From NCBI GenBank assembly GCA_963614215.1, contig CAVECB010000017.1, forward strand, positions 1 through 37,222: a DNA stretch of 37,222 bases, in the 5' to 3' direction. Below are positions 23,023 to 29,619 of the stretch, piece after piece. Source of the stretch: CAVAWX01 sp963614215 (lineage in GTDB: Bacteria > Actinomycetota > Coriobacteriia > Coriobacteriales > QAMH01). The notes under the pieces are model-generated. The model saw only the letters and a list, made by a program, of their open reading frames with translations. It did not search any database and had not been told where the DNA came from. A program made the position numbers and the translations under genes. The first letter of the stretch is position 1, and every line of letters starts with the position of its first letter.

Positions 23023-24008
23023 GCGCGGACGGCCCTGGGTTTCGCGTGCAACTTTCCATGCCCCTCTTGTGCCTGGAAGGACCCACCGGCTCGGGCAAGA
23101 GCGCGGTGGCAGATGTGGTGGCCGCGCGCATCGGCGCCGAGATCGTTTCGGTGGATTCCATGCAGGTGTATCGCGGCATGGACATAGGCACGGCCAAGAC
23201 CCCTGTCCACGAGCGCTCGGTGCCCTACCACTGCATCGACATCCTCGACCCCGGACAGGAATATTCGGCGGCACTGTTCCAGCGCGATGCGCGCCGCGTC
23301 GTTTGGGAGCTGGATGGGCGCGGGCTTGCGTGCGTTGCCTGCGGGGGCACGGGGTTTTACATGCGCGCGCTGGTCGACGACCTTGTTTTTGCGCCCGACA
23401 CGAACGACAAGGCGGCCTTCCGGGAGCGCTTCGAGGAAATGGCACGCGAGAAGGGCGCCGGTGCGGTCCATGCGCTTTTGGCCGAACGCGACCCAGAGTC
23501 CGCCCGCATCATCCACCCCCACAACCTGCCGCGCGTGATACGGGCGCTTGAGATGTGCGAGGCAGGGGAAAGCTATGCTCGGCGCAAGGAGGCGTTTCGC
23601 CAGGTGCCGCCCTATTATCCGGCGCTGCGCCTTGCCCTGTCCGTGGAGCCGGCGACGCTTGCGGCGCGCATAGATGCCCGCGTGGACGAGATGATGGAGG
23701 CCGGGCTGCTGCCTGAGGTGGAGGGGCTGCTTGCGGCGGGCTATCGCGGGGCGGCGACGGCGTCGGCGGCCATAGGATATAAGGAGCTAGTACGCCATCT
23801 GGATGGCGAGTTGTCGCTTGACGAGGCGGTTGAACTGGTGAAACGCGACACCCGGCGCTATGCGAAACGGCAACGCACCTGGCTGCGCGGGCAACGCGGC
23901 ATCGTTTGGATCGAGGCAGACGACGGCGATGTCGTACGCATGGCAGACGAAGCCGTGTCGCTGTGGGAAAAGGCGCGGCATACAGGCGGCAGGGGAGAGG
24001 GGCACTGA
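23019..24008 (+). CDS. miaA: tRNA dimethylallyltransferase
   Basis: Transfers the dimethylallyl group to A37 of tRNAs reading UNN codons, giving i6A, the substrate of MiaB. P-loop GPTGSGKS (about residues 21-28), the VDSMQVYRGMDIGTAKT signature, GGTGFYMRALV and the C-terminal KRQRTWLRGQ are all typical. At 329 residues it is of usual size. GTG 23019 overlaps the miaB TGA (GTGA), with AGGGAAA about nine bases upstream; an ATG 13 codons later has no ribosome site. Confidence 0.95.
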   Translation: MSADGPGFRVQLSMPLLCLEGPTGSGKSAVADVVAARIGAEIVSVDSMQVYRGMDIGTAKTPVHERSVPYHCIDILDPGQEYSAALFQRDARRVVWELDGRGLACVACGGTGFYMRALVDDLVFAPDTNDKAAFRERFEEMAREKGAGAVHALLAERDPESARIIHPHNLPRVIRALEMCEAGESYARRKEAFRQVPPYYPALRLALSVEPATLAARIDARVDEMMEAGLLPEVEGLLAAGYRGAATASAAIGYKELVRHLDGELSLDEAVELVKRDTRRYAKRQRTWLRGQRGIVWIEADDGDVVRMADEAVSLWEKARHTGGRGEGH

Positions 24009-24017
24009 GGAGGCGGC

Positions 24018-25319
24018 GTGGCACGCAGGGAATTCGAGGTCGAGACGGCGGAGGTGCCCGAGCGCGCGGTGCTTGTCGGCATAGAGCGCCCGGGGGCGCC
24101 CGTGCCGGCAGAGGAGTCTCTAGCCGAGCTGGAGCGCCTCGCGCACACGGCCGGCGCCGAGACCGTCTTTATCATGAGCCAGCGCCTTGATGCGCCCAAC
24201 CCGCGCACCTTCATCGGCAGCGGCAAGGCCGAAGAGCTTGCCTCCATTGTGCGCAACATGGATATCGACGTCGTGATCTTCGACGACGAACTCAGCCCCT
24301 CGCAGCAAAGCAAGCTAGAGGAGCTGGTGGGGCGTGGGGTGAAGGTCATCGACCGCACCGCGCTCATCCTCGACATATTTGCCCTGCATGCCACGAGCCG
24401 CGCCGGGCGCCTGCAGGTGAAGCTCGCGCAGAACCGCTATCTACTCCCGCGCCTGCGCGGGATGTGGAGCCATCTGGCGGCGCACCGCATGGGCGGCGGC
24501 GTGGGCTCGCGTTTCGGCGAGGGCGAATCGCAGCTGGAGGTAGACCGCCGGCTCGTGCGCCACAGGATCGAGGTGCTGCGCCGCGAGCTGGCAAGCGTGG
24601 AGAAAAGCCGCGACACTCAGCGAAAGGAGCGAACACGCTCGGGCGTTTTTCGCATCGTCTTGGCCGGCTACACTAACGCGGGCAAATCCACGTTGATGAA
24701 CCGCCTGACCGGCGCGGATGTGCTTGCCTACGACAAGCTCTTTGCCACGCTAGACTCCACGACGCGCCGCTTCACCTTGCCGCAGGGCACAAAGGCGACC
24801 CTCACCGACACGGTGGGCTTCATACAAAAACTGCCGCACAGCCTGGTCGAGTCGTTCAAATCCACCCTCGACGAGGTGCGCGAAGCCGACCTGGCCGTGG
24901 TCGTGGTGGACGCGTCGAGCGCCATGTGCGACGACCAGCTCGACGTGGTGTGCGAGGTGCTCGCCGAGATAGACGCCGACAAGGTACGCCGGCTCGTCTG
25001 CTTCAACAAGATGGACATGGTTGCCGAGGCGCAAGCCGCCCGCCTGCGCGCCCTGCACCCTGATGCGGTGTTTGTCTCGGCGCGAGACGGCGCTGGCGTC
25101 GATGCGCTCGTGACGGCAGTCGAGGACGCCGCGCAGGAGGATTCCGTGGTGATGGACTTGCTTGTTCCTTTCAGGCAGGCAGAGGTCGCCTCGTGGGCGC
25201 ACGAGCACGTCGAGGTGCTGTCGCAAGAGTACCGCGACGACGGCATCGCGCTTCGCGTGCGCATACCGCATGGGGCGCCAAGCTCCTGCGCCAAGCTCGA
25301 ACCCTACATCTTGAAGTAG
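24018..25319 (+). CDS. hflX: Ribosome-associated GTPase HflX
   Basis: GTPase that binds the large ribosomal subunit and can split stalled ribosomes. The N-terminal HflX domain has NPRTFIGSGKAEEL and the central LRGMWSHL helix with GGGVGSRFGEGE. The G domain has G1 GYTNAGKST (about residues 217-225), G3 DTVGFI and G4 NKMD. At 433 residues it has family length. GTG start with GAGGAGG four bases upstream, nine bases after the miaA stop. It ends the rny-to-hflX run and is convergent with lexA across 154 bp, where I see no clear terminator. Confidence 0.95.
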   Translation: MARREFEVETAEVPERAVLVGIERPGAPVPAEESLAELERLAHTAGAETVFIMSQRLDAPNPRTFIGSGKAEELASIVRNMDIDVVIFDDELSPSQQSKLEELVGRGVKVIDRTALILDIFALHATSRAGRLQVKLAQNRYLLPRLRGMWSHLAAHRMGGGVGSRFGEGESQLEVDRRLVRHRIEVLRRELASVEKSRDTQRKERTRSGVFRIVLAGYTNAGKSTLMNRLTGADVLAYDKLFATLDSTTRRFTLPQGTKATLTDTVGFIQKLPHSLVESFKSTLDEVREADLAVVVVDASSAMCDDQLDVVCEVLAEIDADKVRRLVCFNKMDMVAEAQAARLRALHPDAVFVSARDGAGVDALVTAVEDAAQEDSVVMDLLVPFRQAEVASWAHEHVEVLSQEYRDDGIALRVRIPHGAPSSCAKLEPYILK

Positions 25320-25473
25320 TTTTCTAGGTGCGGTTGCGCCTGCCGCGCCTGCCGCGCCCACCGCCACCGGCAGCCGCAAACCGCCCGCAAGACGATTGCA
25401 AGACGATTGGCGACGGCCACAAACCGAGCGCAAACGGCAGGGCGCGACGGGCAAAGCGTCGCGGGTTTGCGCC

Positions 25474-26157
25474 CTACATGGTGCGGAACAGGCCCGTGAC
25501 CACGCCTATGACCTGTGCATCCGTGGTGTAGATGGGCTCCATGGCCTCGTTTTGCGGCTGGAGGCGTATGCAGTCTTTCTCGCGGTAGAAGGTCTTCACC
25601 GTGGCCTCGCCGTCGAGCAAGGCCACCACTATCTGGCCGTCGTCTGCCGTGTGCTGCTCGCGCACCACCACGATGTCGCCGTCGTGTATCCCCGCATCAA
25701 TCATGGATTGGCCGTGCACGCCTAAAAGATACGAGTTCGCGTCTCCGAACATTGAGCGCGGCAGGGGCACCTGCTCTTCCACGTTTTGCTCTGCGAGTGT
25801 CGGCGTGCCCGCGGCGACGCGCCCGACGAGCGGCAGGTTCACCACATCGGCCCTTTTAGCAGGCAGGGTGCCGCCCGCTTTGTTCGCATCCGCCCCGCCC
25901 GGCGCCGCACCGCCGCTTTCGCCCGGTGCCACAGTGCTGTTGTGCACCACGGACATCGCACGCGATTTCGCGCCCTTGCGTTGTATGTAGCCCTTCTGCT
26001 CCAGCACGCTCAGGTGCGCGTGCACGGTGGAGGGGGAGGCCAGGCCGACCGCCTGCGCTATCTCGCGCACGCTAGGCGGGCACTGGTTTTCCGTGATGCA
26101 CTTCTGTATGTAGTCGAGAATCTGCTGCTGGCGTTGCGTCAGCTCCTCTTTTGCCAT
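25474..26157 (-). CDS. lexA: LexA repressor
   Basis: SOS repressor, 227 residues. Winged helix-turn-helix at about residues 28-66 (PPSVREIAQAVGLASPSTVHAH), then a Gly/Ala-rich linker longer than usual (about 77-100). The self-cleavage site is Ala116-Gly117 in RVAAGTPT, with catalytic Ser151 in GQSMID and Lys188 in ATVKTF. ATG 26157 has AAGGAGG six bases upstream. Its promoter (-35 TTGCTT 26236-26231, -10 TACACT 26213-26208) is overlapped by a LexA-like box, so autoregulation is expected. Divergent from a small SOS-type gene. Confidence 0.96.
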   Translation of the reverse strand: MAKEELTQRQQQILDYIQKCITENQCPPSVREIAQAVGLASPSTVHAHLSVLEQKGYIQRKGAKSRAMSVVHNSTVAPGESGGAAPGGADANKAGGTLPAKRADVVNLPLVGRVAAGTPTLAEQNVEEQVPLPRSMFGDANSYLLGVHGQSMIDAGIHDGDIVVVREQHTADDGQIVVALLDGEATVKTFYREKDCIRLQPQNEAMEPIYTTDAQVIGVVTGLFRTM

Positions 26158-26207
26158 GCCGCGCCTCCTTCTCCTCGCCGCGCCTGCGTTCGTCTTTCAT
26201 TGGAAAG

Positions 26208-26236
26208 AGTGTAGAGCGCCCCGCGCCAAAAAGCAA
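26208..26236 (-). promoter_or_regulatory. lexA promoter
   Basis: Minus strand: TTGCTT (26236-26231), 17-bp spacer, TACACT (26213-26208). The -35 overlaps the LexA-like box at 26234-26247. The leader before the lexA ATG is about 43 bases. Confidence 0.65.
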
Positions 26237-26247
26237 ACATTTGTTCG
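26234..26247. promoter_or_regulatory. LexA box 1 (imperfect)
   Basis: CAAACATTTGTTCG matches the CGAAC-N4-GTTCG pattern with one half-site change (CAAAC). It touches the -35 of lexA and is probably the weaker site for autoregulation. Confidence 0.65.
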
Positions 26248-26256
26248 GATTTTTTC

Positions 26257-26284
26257 TTGAAAAGAACAGATGTTCGTGTACTAT
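26257..26284 (+). promoter_or_regulatory. SOS promoter of the small divergent gene
   Basis: TTGAAA (26257-26262), 16-bp spacer, TACTAT (26279-26284). LexA box 2 fills the spacer and box 3 covers the start region, an arrangement that would shut the promoter off completely until LexA is cleaved. Confidence 0.75.
26263..26276. promoter_or_regulatory. LexA box 2
   Basis: AGAACAGATGTTCG has perfect GAAC-N4-GTTC half-sites and lies exactly between the -35 and -10 of the plus-strand promoter. Confidence 0.85.
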
Positions 26285-26290
26285 GTAAAT

Positions 26291-26304
26291 AGAACAAGCG
26301 TTCG
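26291..26304. promoter_or_regulatory. LexA box 3
   Basis: AGAACAAGCGTTCG has perfect half-sites and is 28 bases from box 2, about the predicted transcription start. Confidence 0.85.
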
Positions 26305-26395
26305 GTCGCGGCGCGGACGCGAAAACCGTGTCCGCGGGTGCCTGTATAACGACAAGCATGCAAACGGCACCAAACGATTGAAAGGACGAGGGATC

Positions 26396-26617
26396 ATGGA
26401 AAAGCTCGAGATGCTGCGCGAGAAGTGCGAGGATTTGTATTGGAGCGTCCGTTTGGAGTTCATCGACGCCGGCACATGCGACGATGTGCGCCTCACCCTA
26501 GACGACATGCACGGTGCGCGCTTGTGCGCCACGCGCGGGCAAAGAATGTTTGCCGCCGCGTCGTCTGCTGCTGGCATCGCGGCGGTCTTCGTCTGCAGCA
26601 TTCCCGGTATCTTCTAG
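26396..26617 (+). CDS. Small LexA-controlled protein, possible SOS division inhibitor
   Basis: A 73-residue protein with no family I recognise. The first 50 residues are charged and helical (EKLEMLREKCEDLYWSV, then CDDVRLTLDDMHGARL). The last 23 (FAAASSAAGIAAVFVCSIPGIF) are hydrophobic enough for one membrane segment. ATG 26396 has AAAGGACGAGGG upstream. It stands divergent to lexA behind a promoter with two perfect LexA boxes. That is the place where Gram-positive bacteria often keep a small SOS division inhibitor (YneA, DivS, ChiZ), but it lacks the LysM domain of YneA. Function by context only. Confidence 0.75.
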   Translation: MEKLEMLREKCEDLYWSVRLEFIDAGTCDDVRLTLDDMHGARLCATRGQRMFAAASSAAGIAAVFVCSIPGIF

Positions 26618-26765
26618 AACCTAAAGAGCTGTTGTCGCCGGCAAATGGCGATGTCTGAAAAACGAGGTCGCCTTGTCGCGTGGTGCATGGTTGCCGGAAG
26701 GGGTCGTGCGGTATCGCTTGGGGCATGTGCTGACAAAACAGGGTATGCCTCATCATGTGTGGGGC

Positions 26766-26782
26766 GCATGTTGAAAACATGC
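26766..26782. promoter_or_regulatory. Palindrome upstream of nrdR
   Basis: GCATGTT-GAA-AACATGC is a perfect 7+3+7 inverted repeat, about 130 bases upstream of the nrdR start, in the gap 26618-26915. It could be an operator. It does not look like a LexA box or a standard NrdR box. I see no other supported feature in this gap. Confidence 0.35.
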
Positions 26783-26915
26783 AAACAGGGAATCGAGCGA
26801 AAGGGTGAAAGGGGGATGTGCCCGCATGCAAGCTGCCGCGTTGCAAGAAGGCTACTCTGCTAGACTTATCTCTGCATTTGTCGATATGGGTACGCGCATC
26901 ACGGAGGTGAGTTCG

Positions 26916-27380
26916 TTGCTGTGTCCAAGTTGCGGCACCACGGAGTCGAAGGTGGTCGATTCCAGGTCTTCAGACGACGGGGCGAGCATACGCCGCAGGC
27001 GCGAGTGCCTTGCGTGCGGGGCGCGTTTCACCACCTACGAGCGCCTGGAGGAGATGCCGCTCATCATCGCGAAAAGCGACGGCACGACCGAGCCGTTCGA
27101 CCACGCGAAGATGCTGCGCAGTCTGCTCACGGCCACCATTAAACGCGACATTCCCCTTGAATCGCTTGAAAATCTGGTCTCGGACGTCGAAGAGGGCTTG
27201 CGCGACAAATACCGCGGCGCGGCCATCCCGTCCTCGGAGCTGGGCGACCAGGTGCTCATACGTCTGCAGGACCTGGACAAAGTGGCGTACGTGCGCTTCG
27301 CGTCCGTCTATAAGGATTTTAAAGACCTCGGAGAGTTCAATCTGGAGCTACAACGTCTTGAGGAGGCGCAGGAGGCATGA
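26916..27380 (+). CDS. nrdR: Transcriptional repressor NrdR
   Basis: ATP-cone/zinc-ribbon repressor of ribonucleotide reductase genes, sensing dATP/ATP. The zinc ribbon has Cys3, Cys6, Cys31 and Cys34 (LCPSCG, CLACG), with VVDSR between, and the ATP cone starts around IIAKSDGTTEPFDH. I choose TTG 26916: GGAGGTGA (26903-26910) lies five bases upstream and the product then starts MLCPSCG, matching the family's MxCPxCG and its length (154 residues). ATG 26886 and GTG 26907 would add residues absent from the family. Stop overlaps the dut start (ATGA). No ribonucleotide reductase gene is in the window. Confidence 0.93.
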   Translation: MLCPSCGTTESKVVDSRSSDDGASIRRRRECLACGARFTTYERLEEMPLIIAKSDGTTEPFDHAKMLRSLLTATIKRDIPLESLENLVSDVEEGLRDKYRGAAIPSSELGDQVLIRLQDLDKVAYVRFASVYKDFKDLGEFNLELQRLEEAQEA

Positions 27381-27817
27381 GCGAGATACAGGTGCAGATA
27401 CAGCGTCTCGACCCGGATGTCGAGCTTCCGCGCTATGCGCGCCCGGGCGATGCGGGCCTCGATTTGCGGGCGTCCGAAGACGTCGAGCTTGCGCCCGGCA
27501 AGCGCGCCATGGTGCCCACAGGGCTTGCCATCGCGTTGCCGGAGGGGTATGCGGGCTTCGTGCAGCCCCGCAGCGGGCTTGCGGCGCGCGAGGGGCTGTC
27601 TATCGTGAACACGCCTGGCCTTGTCGACTCGGGGTATCGTGGCGAGCTGAAGATTATCGCCATCAATACCGACGACGAGCACGCCATCCACATCAAGCGC
27701 GGCGAGCGCATAGCCCAACTTGTCATCCAGGAGGTGCCCGTCGTGCATCTAATTGAGGTGGACGAGCTGGAGGCGTCAGAGCGCGGCACTGCGGGTTTTG
27801 GCTCGACCGGCAAGTAA
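27377..27817 (+). CDS. dut: dUTP diphosphatase
   Basis: Trimeric dUTPase, 146 residues: hydrolyses dUTP to dUMP, keeping uracil out of DNA and supplying dTMP synthesis. All five motifs are seen: AGLDLRA, PRSGLAAREG, NTPGLVDSGYRGE, GERIAQLV and the C-terminal RGTAGFGSTGK. ATG overlaps the nrdR stop, so the two are translated together, linking dNTP regulation and clean-up. A weak GC hairpin (GCGCC/GGCGC, near 27823-27839) follows the stop. Confidence 0.96.
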   Translation: MSEIQVQIQRLDPDVELPRYARPGDAGLDLRASEDVELAPGKRAMVPTGLAIALPEGYAGFVQPRSGLAAREGLSIVNTPGLVDSGYRGELKIIAINTDDEHAIHIKRGERIAQLVIQEVPVVHLIEVDELEASERGTAGFGSTGK

Positions 27818-27852
27818 AACGCGCCTTAAAACGGCGCTCAGAGCTTCATTTT

Positions 27853-27937
27853 GGTAGCAGACGTCAGGTCTCGCACATTATGGAGTGGGCGCCGGGTCTC
27901 GTACATTATGGTAGTAGGTGTCAGGTCTCGTACATTA
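27853..27937 (+). repeat. Three tandem 28-29 bp repeats
   Basis: Units at 27853-27881, 27882-27909 and 27910-27937 share a GTCAGGTCTCGTACATTAT-like core with a few changes. The end of the third unit forms an inverted repeat (TACATTA 27931-27937 with TAATGTA 27946-27952). Short reiterated end sequences are known from IS21-type elements, so these could be a relic of an insertion sequence end; no transposase frame was found. Confidence 0.7.
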
Positions 27938-28508
27938 AAATACGATAATGTATCTTATGGGAAGTTGAGTGTTGGAACGCATCCGGGCGGCTCAGCTCGA
28001 AATCATCAACACGTTTCGGCTTATAACCTCAACCCTATAGCGTTCTCTGACGAAGTGTGGGACGAAGAACCGCTGAAGCGAGTCTCGGCTTATGCCCGGA
28101 TGCATTGCGTGGACGACTCGGCGGCGGCCTGATTGCGGCGATTTTGCTTGACGGTAAAGCCGAGGGGTCAGACTGCGGCATTAGACCCGGTGGCAAGGCC
28201 GCGATGAAGGCCTTCCCCGAAAAAGCGAAGAGCCCGGGTGTCTAGGCCGGACTCTCCAAAACGTGTGTCCTAAGGAGGGGATCAATCAGCGGTCGGATGT
28301 ACCGCTTTTCAATCAGAACACGTGTATGTTATACAACCTTGAAACCTGAAAAGGAATATGAACGGGCACAACCCCACGAATCCTTCAAAAATGGCAGGTC
28401 ACATAGGCTGTTTTTCGCCCAAATATGAAGGAACGGTGAAAATCCGCCCGCACTTCTCCATCGTCTGCACACGGAGTTGTGCGTCTTGAAAAATAGACTT
28501 TCACGCGG
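27938..28508. other. Less GC-rich intergenic stretch without a convincing gene
   Basis: About 570 bases between dut and larE, visibly richer in A and T than the flanks, especially after 28250. Frames of 62-93 codons exist here but have no ribosome site or family likeness. A 6-bp hairpin AGCGGT/ACCGCT followed by TTT (28288-28309) and a perfect 13-base palindrome (TGTAT-GTT-ATACA, 28323-28335) are present. Probably foreign or decayed DNA. Confidence 0.6.
28358..28489 (+). CDS. Possible small protein of 43 residues (weak)
   Basis: ATG 28358 to TGA 28487-28489, beginning MNGHNPTNPSKMAGHIGC. AAAAGGA lies only two to three bases upstream. The TGTAT-GTT-ATACA palindrome and TATGTT/TTATAC sequences just before it could be a promoter with operator. 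Its codon use is unlike the neighbours. Could easily be chance. Confidence 0.2.
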   Translation: MNGHNPTNPSKMAGHIGCFSPKYEGTVKIRPHFSIVCTRSCAS

Positions 28509-29360
28509 CTAATTTTCCCCTGCCGCGGGCTGCGCGCCGGCGTCCATGCTGCCCATGCGGTAGCCTTCCATGTCGAGCGCTACATGGGAAAACCCCAGCC
28601 CCTTCAGCGCCGTGGCCACCTCTCCCCTTGCGGGCTCGGCAGCAAGGCACGCGATTTCATTCGCATCCACCTCGATGCGGGCAAGGTCACCGTGGCAGCG
28701 CACGCGCGGGTTGGAAAATCCCCGCCTCAAAAGCTCCAGCTCGGCGCGGTCCACGGCATCGATTTTCACTGGGTCGAGAAACGCCCCGGGCGCAAAACGC
28801 GTGTACAGGCACGAAAACGACGGCTTGTCCCAGGTGGAAAGCCCCTCCTCGCGTGAGACAGCGCGCACATCAGCCTTCGTGAACCCCGCGTCGGCAAGCG
28901 GGCTTTTCACCCCGTGCTCGGCAACAGCCGCGGCGCCGGGCCTGTGCACGCCCCCATCGTCGATGTTGGAACCGTCGAGCAGGCACGAAAGCCCCAGTTC
29001 GGCCATCTGCTCTTCCATCTGGCTGAGCAGCGCGTCTTTGCACAGGTAGCAGCGCTCGGGCGGATTGTGTGTGAAACCGGCAATCTGGCGCTCGCGCGTG
29101 GAAAAGACGACGTGCTCGACGCCAAAGCTCGCGCACAGCCCGCGTGCCGCCTCAAGCTCGCGGGCGGGCAGCGCAAGGGTGTCGCCCGTGAGCGCCACGA
29201 CCTTGTCCGTGCCCAGCACTTTTGCCGCCTCCCACAAGACGAGCGTCGAGTCGACACCGCCGGAAAACGCCACGGCCACTCGTCCGAGCGTGGAAAGCCC
29301 GGCCTCCAGCTCTTCTTGCTTCACGAGCAGGTCGGCTCCCAGATGCTGTGTTTGCTCCAT
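28509..29360 (-). CDS. larE: LarE-type ATP-dependent sacrificial sulfur transferase
   Basis: PP-loop enzyme that adenylylates and then sulfurates the pyridinium precursor of the nickel-pincer (NPN) cofactor, giving up its own cysteine sulfur. The PP-loop is FSGGVDST (residues 32-39). RCYLCKDAL holds Cys104 and Cys107. KPSFSCLYTRFAPG contains Cys184 at the position of the sacrificial cysteine of LarE. At 283 residues it has family length. ATG 29360 has AAAGGAGA upstream; the long open frame beyond is antisense to the symporter. larB, larC and larA are not nearby, so the cofactor's user must be elsewhere. Confidence 0.88.
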   Translation of the reverse strand: MEQTQHLGADLLVKQEELEAGLSTLGRVAVAFSGGVDSTLVLWEAAKVLGTDKVVALTGDTLALPARELEAARGLCASFGVEHVVFSTRERQIAGFTHNPPERCYLCKDALLSQMEEQMAELGLSCLLDGSNIDDGGVHRPGAAAVAEHGVKSPLADAGFTKADVRAVSREEGLSTWDKPSFSCLYTRFAPGAFLDPVKIDAVDRAELELLRRGFSNPRVRCHGDLARIEVDANEIACLAAEPARGEVATALKGLGFSHVALDMEGYRMGSMDAGAQPAAGEN

Positions 29361-29410
29361 ATCGCGCGTCTCCTTTATCAGCGCGTCTTCTTCACCGTCA
29401 AAATGCACGG

Positions 29411-29521
29411 GCGCACACCCGGCGTACACCGAGCGCACACCCGGCGTACACCGAGCGTACACTCTTTGCGCACGCCTCACATATGCCTCGCGCATGCCCC
29501 GCATACGCCCCGCGCACGCCC
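29411..29521. repeat. 11-bp periodic repeat array between larE and the symporter gene
   Basis: Ten units of about 11 bp. Two perfect 22-bp copies (29411-29432, 29433-29454) each split into GCGCACACCCG and GCGTACACCGA. Decayed units follow, then CGCGCATGCCC, CGCATACGCCC and CGCGCACGCCC (29489-29521). Most units hold alternating purine-pyrimidine runs. An 11-bp period excludes a coding repeat and is close to one helical turn. Confidence 0.8.
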
Positions 29522-29602
29522 ACATCATAGCGTGACGCGCCAACCGAAACGCGGGTGTTCGTGTGCGCATGGGGAAAAGGCAGCTCGAACGCGCCCCTTT
29601 AG

Positions 29603-29611
29603 TGCTAAAGT
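29603..29611 (+). promoter_or_regulatory. Extended -10 of the symporter gene
   Basis: TGC-TAAAGT lies so that transcription would begin at about 29618-29620, on or next to the ATG at 29620. No clear -35 is seen. This explains the absence of a ribosome site. Confidence 0.5.
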
Positions 29612-29619
29612 CTCGCCCC

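Noticed and set aside
26645..26863. A 72-codon frame between the small SOS gene and nrdR
   Set aside because: No ribosome site, odd composition (many Cys and Arg), and it overlaps the leader of nrdR.
27853..27937. CRISPR array
   Set aside because: The repeats are directly adjacent with no spacers, imperfect and only three in number; no cas genes are present.
27851..28245. Frames of 93 and 62 codons in the AT-richer island
   Set aside because: The first is built on the tandem repeats and neither has a ribosome site or family likeness.
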